Positions 33,110 through 42,913 are shown, counted from the first letter of the stretch. The stretch: DNA of 64,000 bases from JAFGXT01 sp963677165 (GCA_963677165.2 CAXXSX010000002.1:1054001-1118000); one strand, 5' to 3'. The notes: generated by a model not told the origin, from the letters alone. Numbers and translations: made by a program.

Positions 33110-35818
33110 ATGGCAAAACGAATTAAAGACTGGGGAATAAAAGTAAAGCTCATTACAGTAATGACAGGACTACTGCTTCTTTCAAGCGTGGCATTAACAA
33201 TAGTTGCCATTTATGAAAGCAGTTCAACCGTCCGTGACAATGTAATAATGGGTCTCGAACAGGCTGCTAATCTTGGAACGCAGGTCATCGAACAACGAAT
33301 GGAAAAACAAAAGCTGGCAATAGAAGGCATTGCCAATCGTAATGTAATCAGGTCTTTTGACTGGAAACTTCAACAGCCAGCCCTGGCAAATGAACAAACC
33401 CGTATGAATTATATGGGTATTGGTATTGTCGGGAAAGATTATATAGCCAAATATCCTAACGGTAAAACATCAAATCTTTCCGGTCGCAGTTATATCCAGA
33501 AAGCTTTTAACGGCGAAACCAACTTTTCCAATGTTCTGATCAGTCGAGTAACAAACAGTCCGGTCATCATGCTGGCAACTCCTGTTAAAGATAAAAAAAC
33601 AAATATGATTTCCGGAGTCCTTTTTGCCAGGCTGCCCGCCACTCTGCTCAGTGATGTCACAGACAATATCAAATACGGTGCCGGCGGATATGCCTATATG
33701 ATTGATGACGAAGGCGCTCTTATTGCACATGAGAATAAAGAACTGGTTCTAAACAAAACCAACTACATAAAAAAGGCACAATCCGAACCGAAATTCAAGC
33801 GTCTCGCACAAATGATGACAGAGATGAAAAACGGCAAAACCGGCAGTGATGAATATGAATATAATGGAGTAAATCGCTTCTTCTCTTTCGCCCCGGTCAA
33901 AGGAACCAAATGGTCTCTGGCAGTCGGAGCAAAAGAGTCTGACCTGTTTGCCGGCCTCTACACAATGCGTAATATTATCATTGGTCTTTCAATTGTTGTA
34001 CTCATCATCAGTGTATTGGTCGCGATTGCTGTTGCCGTATCAATTGCCAAACCTCTGGTCAAGGCAGCCAGTATTGCCGATTCTATCGCGAACGGCGACT
34101 TCTCCCAACGGCTCAATCTTGACAGCAAAGATGAAGTTGGTATGCTGGCACAGGCTATCGACAAAGTACCAGACACTCTTGGCCGCATTGCCGATCAATT
34201 CAGGAAACTGGAAACCGCCGCTTCCGAGGGAAATATGAAATTCCGCGGTGAAGCAGATGAATTCCAGGGTGAATATAAGCATATTATCAGTATTGTTAAC
34301 ACCACTCTGGATAATATCGCAAAACCCGTTGAAAGTGCCATGATCATTCTCGCAAAACTCGAACAGAACGATATCACCGAAAAAGTCGACGAAACCGGTC
34401 TCAAAGGCGACTATCTGAAAGTGGCCCAGTCGGTTAACAATGTTCGCGAACGTCTCCAGCACATCTTGAACACTATGATCAACATCTCCAATGGAGACAT
34501 CAGCGACCTTGAACGTTATGAAAAAGTCGGCAAACGTTGTGAAAACGATGAAATGGTTCCGGCTATCATCCGCATGTGCAAAGCCATCAAGCTGCTGATC
34601 GACGATGCTAACACCCTCGCGAAAGCAGGGCAGGACGGCCGCCTTAATGTCAGGGCTGACGCCTCTATGCACCAGGGAGCTTACAAAGATATTGTTGAAG
34701 GTATCAATAACGTCTTTGATGCAGTTGTAACTCCGCTGAATGAAGCCGCTATGGTTTTGAAAGCCGCTGCGATGAAGGATATGACTAAAAACTTCACCAG
34801 TAGCTGCAAAGGTGACTTTGATAAGCTCAAAACTGACATTAACGGCATGATTGAAGCCATGAATGATGCCATGGCGCAGGTCGGCGAAGCCGTACAACAG
34901 GTTACTGCCGGCGGCGACCAGATCGCCGAAGCCAGCCAGTCTTTGTCACAGGGAGCAACCGAACAGGCCGCCTCTTTGGAAGAGATATCCAGTTCCATGA
35001 CGCAAATAGGTTCACAAATCAATACCAACGCCGAAAATGCCAACAACGCCAATAAGCTCAGCAGCAATGCCAGAACCGCGGCGAAAGAAGGCGCGCAGAA
35101 TATGGAACAGATGGTCGGAGCCATGAAAGACATCAGTACTTCAAGCGAACAGATCGCCAAGGTCAATAAGGTGATTGATGACATCGCATTCCAGACCAAT
35201 CTGCTTGCACTTAATGCAGCGGTTGAGGCTGCCCGGGCCGGGGCACATGGTAAAGGATTCGCTGTTGTGGCCGGTGAAGTTCGAAACCTGGCGGGACGCA
35301 GTGCGAAAGCTGCTCAGGAAACCGCTGAAATCATTGAAGAATCCCTGGGCAAAGTCAAGAACGGACTCAATGTAGCCGAAAAGACTCAGGAAAACTTCCA
35401 GCATATTCTTGAAGGCATTATGAAAGTCACGGATTTGGCCGGTGAAATCGCAGCCGCTTCCAGTGAACAAGCGCAGGGTATCAGCCAGATCAACCAAGGG
35501 CTCAGCCAGATTGACCAGGTCACCCAGCAGAACACGGCTCACGCCGAAGAAACCGCCGCCGCATCGGAAGAACTGTCCGGTCAGGCCAATCAGCTACAGT
35601 CGCTGATTCGTCAGTTCAACTTGAAAGTTCAGTTGTCTGAAGTGGCAAAAAAACGAAACCTGGGACCATCCACCGGGCGCAAGATGGTTGAAATGACCAA
35701 TTCGGCCAACAGAAAAGCCGCACCAGAAGTCCATAATGATGATTGGGGTAAAGGTGCAGGAAATGTGAAGGCGGAAGAGCTGATATCATTTGATGACGAT
35801 AATTTCGGCAAGTTCTAA
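33110..35818 (+). CDS. Methyl-accepting chemotaxis protein (MCP 2), dCache_1 type sensor
   Basis: This 902-residue receptor has TM1 at about 12-32. The dCache_1-like sensor (about 35-285) has RSYIQKAFNGETNFSNVLIS, NSPVIMLATPV, GAGGYAYMIDDEGALIAH and KGTKWSLAVGA. TM2 is at about 287-310, followed by HAMP (SIANGDFSQRLNLDSKDEVGMLAQ), linker repeats (about 350-600) and a signalling domain with tip EVRNLAGRSAKAAQETAEIIEES at about 722. The tail is SFDDDNFGKF. Its ligand is probably a small organic molecule such as an amino acid, as for many dCache_1 receptors, but this is inferred. A 242-base stretch is identical to MCP 3. Confidence 0.95.
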   Translation: MAKRIKDWGIKVKLITVMTGLLLLSSVALTIVAIYESSSTVRDNVIMGLEQAANLGTQVIEQRMEKQKLAIEGIANRNVIRSFDWKLQQPALANEQTRMNYMGIGIVGKDYIAKYPNGKTSNLSGRSYIQKAFNGETNFSNVLISRVTNSPVIMLATPVKDKKTNMISGVLFARLPATLLSDVTDNIKYGAGGYAYMIDDEGALIAHENKELVLNKTNYIKKAQSEPKFKRLAQMMTEMKNGKTGSDEYEYNGVNRFFSFAPVKGTKWSLAVGAKESDLFAGLYTMRNIIIGLSIVVLIISVLVAIAVAVSIAKPLVKAASIADSIANGDFSQRLNLDSKDEVGMLAQAIDKVPDTLGRIADQFRKLETAASEGNMKFRGEADEFQGEYKHIISIVNTTLDNIAKPVESAMIILAKLEQNDITEKVDETGLKGDYLKVAQSVNNVRERLQHILNTMINISNGDISDLERYEKVGKRCENDEMVPAIIRMCKAIKLLIDDANTLAKAGQDGRLNVRADASMHQGAYKDIVEGINNVFDAVVTPLNEAAMVLKAAAMKDMTKNFTSSCKGDFDKLKTDINGMIEAMNDAMAQVGEAVQQVTAGGDQIAEASQSLSQGATEQAASLEEISSSMTQIGSQINTNAENANNANKLSSNARTAAKEGAQNMEQMVGAMKDISTSSEQIAKVNKVIDDIAFQTNLLALNAAVEAARAGAHGKGFAVVAGEVRNLAGRSAKAAQETAEIIEESLGKVKNGLNVAEKTQENFQHILEGIMKVTDLAGEIAAASSEQAQGISQINQGLSQIDQVTQQNTAHAEETAAASEELSGQANQLQSLIRQFNLKVQLSEVAKKRNLGPSTGRKMVEMTNSANRKAAPEVHNDDWGKGAGNVKAEELISFDDDNFGKF
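34349..34590 (+). repeat. 242-bp segment identical to 37499-37740
   Basis: Every base of this stretch in MCP 2, including third codon positions, is identical to the corresponding stretch of MCP 3. It covers part of the linker between HAMP and signalling domain. The flanking sequence and above all the sensor halves are diverged. Confidence 0.95.
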
Positions 35819-35846
35819 AACGTTCTTTTTCACCTGTTAAATAATG

Positions 35847-35882
35847 AAGCTGTTCCCGAATTTCGGGAACAGCTTTTTTTTA
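35847..35882 (+). terminator. Intrinsic terminator after MCP 2
   Basis: AAGCTGTTCCCGA (35847-35859) and TCGGGAACAGCTT (35863-35875) form a perfect 13-bp stem followed by a T tract. Confidence 0.95.
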
Positions 35883-36068
35883 TTGAATATTTTTGTATTT
35901 ATATGATATTTTTTCAAGAAAGCTCCTATAAAATCTCGAAAGACTATTGATTTGTATGGAATTTCAATTATAAATAGATTATGGACATATATTCTTGCAG
36001 TGAATGTGAAAGGTTTTATTTCAAGAAGTTTTTTTGAGTTTTTTAGCATTATTTTCTGTATCTTTGTG

Positions 36069-36097
36069 TTGTCAGACATAGCATGACAGCATATAGT
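36069..36097 (+). promoter_or_regulatory. Promoter of MCP 3
   Basis: TTGTCA (36069-36074), 17 bases, TATAGT (36092-36097). Transcription from here would cover the short ORF at 36139 and MCP 3. Confidence 0.65.
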
Positions 36098-36138
36098 CGA
36101 ATTAGCGCACAGGAGTTCATGAAACACGGAGGTAGTAT

Positions 36139-36195
36139 ATGGATATTCTGTTTTTACAAGGTATTTTGGGCTTATTTTCCAATGGTTCTTCCTGA
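36139..36195 (+). CDS. Possible 18-residue hydrophobic leader ORF upstream of MCP 3
   Basis: ATG at 36139 with SD GGAGG (36128-36132, 6-base spacer) encodes MDILFLQGILGLFSNGSS. It lies between the promoter and the receptor gene, as does the short ORF before MCP 2. The two peptides are not similar. Support is limited to SD and position. Confidence 0.35.
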   Translation: MDILFLQGILGLFSNGSS

Positions 36196-36262
36196 AATTT
36201 ATTAATCTAATTATAATTTACTCACAATAACAACACGACAACAAGTGAAAGGAAATGTTAAA

Positions 36263-38974
36263 ATGAAGAGAATCAAAGACTGGGGAATAAAAGCAAAGCT
36301 TATCACAGTGATGGCCGGACTGCTGCTAATATCAAGTGCAGCTTTGACAGTCGTATCTATTTATGAGAGTAATGCCACTGTCCGAGAAAATGTTATAATG
36401 GGCCTTGAGCAGGCCACAATGCTTGGCTGCCAAGTAATTGAACAGCGAATGGATGAACAAAAAGTTGCGATAGAAGGCATTGCAAACCGCAATGTAATTC
36501 GATCAATGGACTGGAAACTTCAACAGCCAGTATTAAATAATGAGAAAAACCGCCTGAAATATATGGGAATTGCGATTGTAACCCGCAATGGCATAGCAAA
36601 GTACCCTGATGGATCAACCAAAAATCTTTCCAATCGAGATTATGTACAAAAAGCTTTAAATGGCGAAACCAATTTTTCCGATGTAATTATCAGCAAAGTA
36701 ACGAACAGTCCGGTTATGATGCTGGCAACTCCAATCCGCGACAAAAAAAACAACATGGTCTCCGGTGCAGTTATTGCCAGACTACCCGCAACGCTGCTTA
36801 GTGATGTGACAGATAATATTAAATACGGAGCCGGCGGCTATGCCTATATGATTGATGGGGAAGGAACTCTTATCGCTCATCCCCAAAAACAATTGGTTTT
36901 AGATCAGACAAACTATATCAGGAAAGCACAAAGTGAACCTACACTCAGACGTCTTGCTCAAATGTTCAGCGAAATGAAAAGTGGCAAAACCGGTAACGAC
37001 GAATATAAATTGGCGGGAAAAAATCGCTTTTTTGCCTACGCTCCGATCAAAGGCACCGACTGGTCTATGGCGGTAGGAGCTACGGCTGACGAACTCTTTG
37101 CCGGCCTCTATAGAATGCGTAATATCATCATTATTCTTTCAATTGTTGTATTAATCGTTAGCGTATTAGTTGCTATTGCCGTAGCAATTTCCATCGCCAA
37201 ACCATTAATCAAAGCCGCAAGTATCGCCGATTCTATCGCGAACGGCGACTTCTCTCAACGGCTCAATCTTGACAGCAAAGACGAAGTTGGTATGCTGGCA
37301 CAGGCAATTGACAAAGTACCAGACACCCTTGGTCACATTGCCGAACAGTTTAGAGGACTGGAAACCGCCGCTTCCGAGGGAAATATGAAATTCCGCGGTG
37401 AAGCCGATCTGTTCCAGGGAGAATACAAGCATATCATCGGCATTGTTAACACCACTCTGGATAATATCGCTCGACCAGTGGAAAGTGCGATGGTCATCCT
37501 CGCAAAACTCGAACAGAACGATATCACCGAAAAAGTCGACGAAACCGGTCTCAAAGGCGACTATCTGAAAGTGGCCCAGTCGGTTAACAATGTTCGCGAA
37601 CGTCTCCAGCACATCTTGAACACTATGATCAACATCTCCAATGGAGACATCAGCGACCTTGAACGTTATGAAAAAGTCGGCAAACGTTGTGAAAACGATG
37701 AAATGGTTCCGGCTATCATCCGCATGTGCAAAGCCATCAAACTGCTGATCGACGATGCCAACACTCTCGCGAAAGCCGGTCAGGATGGCCGCCTGAACGT
37801 CAGAGCCGACGCATCAACGCATCAGGGAGCCTACAAAGATATTGTTGAAGGTATCAATAATGTCTTCGATGCGGTCGTAACCCCGCTGAATGAAGCCGCG
37901 ATGGTTCTGAAAGCTGCCGCGATGAAAGATATGACCAAAAACTTCACCAGTAGCTGCAAAGGCGATTTCGATAAACTCAAAACTGATATCAACGGTATGA
38001 TTGATGCCATGAACGACGCCATGGGACAGGTCGGCGAAGCCGTACAACAGGTAACAGCCGGAGGCGATCAGATCGCCGAAGCCAGCCAGTCGCTATCACA
38101 GGGCGCAACCGAACAGGCTGCCTCACTGGAAGAAATATCCAGTTCCATGACAGAAATCGGTTCTCAGATCAATACAAACGCCGAAAACGCCAACAACGCC
38201 AACAAACTCAGCGGCAATGCCAGAACCGCCGCACAAGAAGGCGCACAGAATATGGAACAGATGGTTAACGCCATGAAAGACATCAGTACTTCCAGCGAAG
38301 AAATCGCCAAAGTCAATAAGGTAATTGATGACATCGCGTTCCAGACTAACCTGCTTGCCCTTAACGCCGCAGTTGAAGCAGCTCGAGCCGGTGTTCATGG
38401 TAAGGGATTCGCCGTTGTGGCGGGTGAAGTTCGTAACCTGGCAGGACGCAGTGCGAAAGCCGCTCAGGAAACCGCTGAAATCATTGAAGAATCCCTGGGC
38501 AAAGTCAAAAACGGACTCAATGTAGCCGAAAAGACTCAGGAAAACTTCCAGCATATTCTTGAAGGCATCGTAAAGGTAACTGACCTGGCCGGTGAAATTG
38601 CTGCAGCTTCCAGCGAACAGGCACAGGGTATCAGCCAGATCAACCAAGGCCTCAGCCAGATTGACCAGGTTACCCAGCAGAACACGGCTCATGCCGAAGA
38701 AACCGCCGCCGCATCGGAAGAACTTTCCGGTCAAGCCAATCAGCTGCAGTCGTTGATTCGTCAATTCAACCTGAAGGTTCAGTTGTCTGAAGTGGCGAAA
38801 AAACGAAACCTGGGACCATCTACCGGACGTAAGATGGTTGAAATGACCAATTCAGCCAACAGGACCGCGTCTCCGCAAGTCAGTAGTGATAGCTGGGGAA
38901 AAGGTGCAGGAGGCGGTAATGTAAGTGCCGAAGAACTGATCTCATTCGACGACGATAATTTCGGCAAATTCTAA
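36263..38974 (+). CDS. Methyl-accepting chemotaxis protein (MCP 3), dCache_1 type sensor
   Basis: The receptor has 903 residues from the ATG at 36263 (SD AAAGGAA). A GTG at 36245 is in frame but overlaps the SD and is rejected by comparison with MCP 2 (MAKRIKDWG). It has the same layout as MCP 2: TM1 at about 10-32, dCache_1-like sensor (NRDYVQKALNGETNFSDVIIS, YGAGGYAYMIDGEGTLIAH), TM2 at about 287-308, HAMP, linker, signalling tip at about 721 and the tail SFDDDNFGKF. The sensor differs from MCP 2 at many positions while the signalling half is nearly the same, so different ligand ranges feeding one array are likely. Confidence 0.95.
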   Translation: MKRIKDWGIKAKLITVMAGLLLISSAALTVVSIYESNATVRENVIMGLEQATMLGCQVIEQRMDEQKVAIEGIANRNVIRSMDWKLQQPVLNNEKNRLKYMGIAIVTRNGIAKYPDGSTKNLSNRDYVQKALNGETNFSDVIISKVTNSPVMMLATPIRDKKNNMVSGAVIARLPATLLSDVTDNIKYGAGGYAYMIDGEGTLIAHPQKQLVLDQTNYIRKAQSEPTLRRLAQMFSEMKSGKTGNDEYKLAGKNRFFAYAPIKGTDWSMAVGATADELFAGLYRMRNIIIILSIVVLIVSVLVAIAVAISIAKPLIKAASIADSIANGDFSQRLNLDSKDEVGMLAQAIDKVPDTLGHIAEQFRGLETAASEGNMKFRGEADLFQGEYKHIIGIVNTTLDNIARPVESAMVILAKLEQNDITEKVDETGLKGDYLKVAQSVNNVRERLQHILNTMINISNGDISDLERYEKVGKRCENDEMVPAIIRMCKAIKLLIDDANTLAKAGQDGRLNVRADASTHQGAYKDIVEGINNVFDAVVTPLNEAAMVLKAAAMKDMTKNFTSSCKGDFDKLKTDINGMIDAMNDAMGQVGEAVQQVTAGGDQIAEASQSLSQGATEQAASLEEISSSMTEIGSQINTNAENANNANKLSGNARTAAQEGAQNMEQMVNAMKDISTSSEEIAKVNKVIDDIAFQTNLLALNAAVEAARAGVHGKGFAVVAGEVRNLAGRSAKAAQETAEIIEESLGKVKNGLNVAEKTQENFQHILEGIVKVTDLAGEIAAASSEQAQGISQINQGLSQIDQVTQQNTAHAEETAAASEELSGQANQLQSLIRQFNLKVQLSEVAKKRNLGPSTGRKMVEMTNSANRTASPQVSSDSWGKGAGGGNVSAEELISFDDDNFGKF
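37499..37740 (+). repeat. 242-bp segment identical to 34349-34590
   Basis: MCP 3 counterpart of the identical block in MCP 2. Identity at synonymous sites suggests recent gene conversion or duplication. Confidence 0.95.
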
Positions 38975-39000
38975 CAACCGTTGTCTAGAAAAAACATCAA

Positions 39001-39037
39001 AAATGGCTGTTTTGTTTAAAACAAAATAGCCGTTTTT
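39001..39037 (+). terminator. Intrinsic terminator after MCP 3
   Basis: An A-rich arm with GGCTGTTTTGT pairs with ACAAAATAGCC (one G-T wobble) around TTAA and runs into a T tract at 39033-39037. Confidence 0.85.
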
Positions 39038-39149
39038 ATCTTTCTTTTTTTAGTTTATAATTACAACCCATTCAATTTATCCGGCTGAATTTTAAGCAGG
39101 AGTGAAATATTTTTTTTAGAAAATGACAATTCAGTTGCGATTTACCCCG

Positions 39150-39177
39150 TTGATTTGTTCTAAATTTCTACTATAGT
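39150..39177 (+). promoter_or_regulatory. Promoter of MCP 4
   Basis: TTGATT (39150-39155), 16 bases, TATAGT (39172-39177). The -10 box is part of the 12-bp palindrome CTACTATAGTAG (39169-39180 region), a possible regulator site. Confidence 0.58.
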
Positions 39178-39241
39178 AGTAGAGTATGGGAGTAATCCCG
39201 CAGGCAGGACATGAATGGTTAAGTTAAGTGAGAGGCAGCCC

Positions 39242-42217
39242 ATGTTTAAGAACGCAAAACTAAGCAGTAAAATCATCTTTCTGGTGTCATCGTTGATTAT
39301 TGTGTCATCAATAATTTATTTAACGGTGATCTACATTCAAACTACATCCGTAAAAGACACTCTAACCAAAGAATTCAAAAAGATTGCACACAAAGAAACC
39401 AAAATCACCGCCGCTAATGTTTATGATATGTGCAAAGTTTATAATAATGGGTTGAAGAGAAGACTGAAAGGCGGTATAAAAATGCTGCGGACTCTGATCA
39501 AAGATCAAGGCGGCCTTCATCTTTCACCTAAAGATAAAATTACCTGGCAGACGACCAATCAATTTACCAAATCGTCAGAAAGCATTGTTCTTCCCAAAAT
39601 GCTGCTGGGAAATAATTGGCCGGGAAAATCCACCTCCTTTGCAACCAGAGCACCCATTATTGACGATATGACTGAGTCATTCGGTATCACATGTACCATC
39701 TTCCAAAAAATGGGAAATCAAGGTTTGCTCCGTATCGCTTCCACGGTTAAAACCGCTTCCGGCTCCCGGGCAGTAGGTACCTATATTCCTGTAATGGATC
39801 CGGACGGAGGAATGAATGAGATCGTATCCCGCATTAATAACGGAGAAATTTTCGAAGGAGAATCTTTTGTTGTTAACAAATGGTATTCCGGAGCGTATTA
39901 TCCGTTAAATGATTCCAGCGGAAAAATCATCGGAGCTCTTTATGTCGGAATCAACCAGGGAGACGATCCAGCTCTGAGAAAAGCCATCATGGATATGGTT
40001 GTTGGAAAAACCGGTTATGTTTTCGCAATCGGCGCAAATGGAAGCCCGGAAGACAAATTCAGCCGCTATGGGAAATATATCATCAGCCTAAAAGGAAAAG
40101 ATGATGGAAAAAATGTTCTGAATACCACGGATGAAGTAACCGGCAAAAAAGTCATTCAGGAAATGATCAATCAAGCCAAAGCCAGCAAAACAGGCGAAGT
40201 CACTTCTTATACCTATCACTGGAAAAATCAAGGAGACAGAGATTTCCGCCTTAAAGTTGCTTCTATTGTTTATTTTAAACCGTTCGGATGGCTAATCGGC
40301 TCCAGTGCTTATGAAGACGATTTTAGAGATGCTGAAATCATGGTAGCTAATGCCTTTTCCGCTTTAATGTGGTCAATTGTTGTTACTGTCGTGATTGTTT
40401 TGGTTATAGCCTGTGTTATCTCATACCTCTTGGCAAAATCCATTGCAAAACCTTTGATCAAGGCAGTCGACGTAGCCGGAGCTATTGCCAACGGCGATTT
40501 CTCTCAGCGTGTTGACCTTCAAAGCAGAGATGAAGTCGGAACCCTGGCCCAGGCTTTGGACCATGTTCCGGAAACTCTCAATCGTATGGCAGAACAGTTC
40601 AGCGAACTAGCCGGAGCTGCAGAAGATGGTAACTTGAAATTCCGCGGCAAAGCAGATGAGTTTCACGGTGAATACAAACGTATTATCGGTATTGTTAACA
40701 CCACTCTGGATAATATTTCCAAACCAATCAACGATGCAATGCATGTTCTGGATAAACTCCAGAACAACGATATCACAGAAAAAGTGGAAGAAGCCGGTTT
40801 GAAGGGAGACTATCTCCTGATCGCGCAGTCGGTTAATAATGTTCGAGATCGTCTCAATAGCATTCTGAACACGATGATTAATATCTCAAACGGTGACATC
40901 AGTGACCTTGAACGGTTTGAAAGCGTTGGCAAACGCAGTGAAAATGATGAACTAGTTCCGGCAATCATCCGGATGTGCAAAGCCATCAAGCTGTTGATCG
41001 ATGACGCCAACACTCTCGCAAAGGCTGGTCAGGACGGCCGCTTGAACGTCAGAGCCGAAGCTGCCGCGCATCAAGGCGCTTACCGCGATATTGTTAATGG
41101 CATCAATAATGTCTTCGATGCAGTCGTAACTCCGCTGAATGAAGCCGCTATGGTCCTGAAAGCCGCCGCGATGAAGGATATGACTAAAAACTTCACCAGT
41201 AGCTGCAAAGGTGATTTTGATAAGCTCAAAACTGATATTAACGGTATGATTGATGCTATGAATGATGCTATGGCTCAAGTAGGCGAAGCCGTACAACAGG
41301 TTACTGCCGGCGGCGATCAGATCGCCGAAGCCAGCCAGTCGCTGTCACAGGGCGCAACCGAACAGGCCGCCTCACTGGAAGAAATATCCAGTTCCATGAC
41401 AGAAATTGGTTCACAGATCAATACCAATGCCGAAAATGCCAACAACGCCAATAAACTCAGCGGCAATGCCAGAACCGCCGCTCAGGAAGGCGCACAGAAT
41501 ATGGAACAGATGGTTGACGCCATGAAAGACATCAGTACTTCCAGCGAACAGATCGCCAAAGTCAATAAGGTGATCGACGACATCGCGTTCCAGACCAACC
41601 TGCTGGCCCTCAATGCCGCGGTTGAAGCCGCACGGGCGGGCGTTCATGGTAAAGGGTTCGCCGTTGTGGCCGGCGAAGTTCGTAACTTGGCAAGCCGCAG
41701 CGCAAAAGCTGCCCAGGAAACCGCTGAAATCATTGAAGAATCCCTGGAAAAGGTCAAAAACGGACTCAGTGTGGCCGAAAAGACCCAGGAAAACTTCCAG
41801 CATATCCTTGAAGGTATCATGAAAGTCACGGATTTGGCCGGTGAAATCGCCGCCGCATCCAGTGAACAAGCGCAGGGGATCAGTCAGATCAATCAGGGCC
41901 TCAGCCAGATTGACCAGGTCACCCAGCAGAACACGGCTCACGCCGAAGAAACCGCCGCCGCATCGGAAGAACTGTCCGGTCAGGCCAATCAGCTGCAGTC
42001 GCTGATTCGTCAGTTCAACTTGAAAGTTCAGTTGTCTGAAGTGGCAAAAAAACGAAACCTGGGACCATCTACCGGACGTAAGATGGTTGAAATGACCAAT
42101 TCGGTCAACAGAAAAGCCGCACCAGAAGTCCATAATGATGATTGGGGAAAAGGTGCTGGAGACGTGAAAGCGGAAGAGCTGATATCGTTTGATGACGATA
42201 ATTTTGGCAAATTCTAA
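39242..42217 (+). CDS. Methyl-accepting chemotaxis protein (MCP 4), Cache_3-Cache_2 type sensor
   Basis: The receptor has 991 residues from the ATG at 39242, which has SD GAGAGG and aligns with the start of MCP 1. An in-frame ATG at 39215 would add nine residues. The sensor (about 33-365) resembles MCP 1 (SFGITCTIFQKMG, GINQGDDPALRKAIMDMVVGKTGYVFAIGANG, SIVYFKPFGWLIGSSAYEDDF). Then come TM2, HAMP (GDFSQRVDLQSRDEVGTLAQALD), linker, signalling domain with tip at about 811 (EVRNLASRSAKAAQ) and tail SFDDDNFGKF. The 3' third is nearly identical in DNA to MCP 2 and MCP 3, though the sensor belongs to the other type, so it is effectively a mosaic. Confidence 0.95.
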   Translation: MFKNAKLSSKIIFLVSSLIIVSSIIYLTVIYIQTTSVKDTLTKEFKKIAHKETKITAANVYDMCKVYNNGLKRRLKGGIKMLRTLIKDQGGLHLSPKDKITWQTTNQFTKSSESIVLPKMLLGNNWPGKSTSFATRAPIIDDMTESFGITCTIFQKMGNQGLLRIASTVKTASGSRAVGTYIPVMDPDGGMNEIVSRINNGEIFEGESFVVNKWYSGAYYPLNDSSGKIIGALYVGINQGDDPALRKAIMDMVVGKTGYVFAIGANGSPEDKFSRYGKYIISLKGKDDGKNVLNTTDEVTGKKVIQEMINQAKASKTGEVTSYTYHWKNQGDRDFRLKVASIVYFKPFGWLIGSSAYEDDFRDAEIMVANAFSALMWSIVVTVVIVLVIACVISYLLAKSIAKPLIKAVDVAGAIANGDFSQRVDLQSRDEVGTLAQALDHVPETLNRMAEQFSELAGAAEDGNLKFRGKADEFHGEYKRIIGIVNTTLDNISKPINDAMHVLDKLQNNDITEKVEEAGLKGDYLLIAQSVNNVRDRLNSILNTMINISNGDISDLERFESVGKRSENDELVPAIIRMCKAIKLLIDDANTLAKAGQDGRLNVRAEAAAHQGAYRDIVNGINNVFDAVVTPLNEAAMVLKAAAMKDMTKNFTSSCKGDFDKLKTDINGMIDAMNDAMAQVGEAVQQVTAGGDQIAEASQSLSQGATEQAASLEEISSSMTEIGSQINTNAENANNANKLSGNARTAAQEGAQNMEQMVDAMKDISTSSEQIAKVNKVIDDIAFQTNLLALNAAVEAARAGVHGKGFAVVAGEVRNLASRSAKAAQETAEIIEESLEKVKNGLSVAEKTQENFQHILEGIMKVTDLAGEIAAASSEQAQGISQINQGLSQIDQVTQQNTAHAEETAAASEELSGQANQLQSLIRQFNLKVQLSEVAKKRNLGPSTGRKMVEMTNSVNRKAAPEVHNDDWGKGAGDVKAEELISFDDDNFGKF

Positions 42218-42250
42218 TTTCTAATTAGAAAAAAACAGTTCTCTAACAAT

Positions 42251-42284
42251 AGCGGAACTGTCCCCAAAAGAGGGCAGTTCCGTT
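42251..42284 (+). terminator. Hairpin after MCP 4
   Basis: CGGAACTG (42253-42260) with CAGTTCCG (42275-42282), extended inward by CCC/GGG with a bulged T. Only a weak T run follows. Confidence 0.6.
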
Positions 42285-42507
42285 ACTTTGTTTATGGAAA
42301 CACTCCATTTTTTATATCAAAATATATTTAATCCTTTTGTGAAAATACGGTTATGAGAAAGGAGCAGATAAAAAAAATCAAAAAAAAACGGCGATTTCTT
42401 TTGAATGAACAGGGTTGTCATAGTAAGTTAGTAACTCTGTTGAGAAGGAGAGACAGAATAGAAACAGTAATATAGAACTTTTTAATATTGTACGAAAGGG
42501 ATTTAAA

Positions 42508-42807
42508 ATGACGAAAAGAGATTTAGTTGTCAAGATTGCATCCGAAACAGGACTTACTCAGAGCGATGTTGCTTCTGTTGTACAGAAGACTCTTGATTAT
42601 ATGGCTGATGAACTGGCAGAAGGCAATAATATTGAACTGAGAAATTTCGGTGTTTTTGAAGTTAAAGTTCGCAAGAGCCGTAAAGGCCGCAATCCAAACG
42701 CTCCGGAAAATGAAGTTGTTATCCCGGAACGAGTTGTTGTTAAGTTCCGCGCAGGAAAAGAACTGAAGGAACGCGTTGAAAATATCAAACCGGCTTCAGT
42801 CAAATAA
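42508..42807 (+). CDS. HU/IHF family DNA-binding protein
   Basis: This 99-residue nucleoid protein has MTKRDLVVKIASETGLTQSDVASVVQKTLDYMADEL (helical body), then IELRNFGVFEVKVRKSRKGRNP (beta arm with the conserved Arg-Asn-Pro tip) and FRAGKELKERV at the end. It binds and bends DNA as a dimer. SD AAAGGG. It stands alone between the MCP cluster and hisS, and has its own terminator. HU and IHF subunits cannot be told apart here. Confidence 0.95.
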   Translation: MTKRDLVVKIASETGLTQSDVASVVQKTLDYMADELAEGNNIELRNFGVFEVKVRKSRKGRNPNAPENEVVIPERVVVKFRAGKELKERVENIKPASVK

Positions 42808-42838
42808 TGAAGGTTCTCGGTTAAAATAAGTTTATTGT

Positions 42839-42877
42839 GCGTCCCGCAGTAATAAAGTGCTGCGGGACGCGTTTTTG
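42839..42877 (+). terminator. Intrinsic terminator after the HU gene
   Basis: GCGTCCCGCAG (42839-42849) and CTGCGGGACGC (42860-42870) form an 11-bp stem followed by GTTTTTGTTTTT. Confidence 0.95.
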
Positions 42878-42913
42878 TTTTTACGGCATAATAAAAATAA
42901 CAGGTTATCAGTT

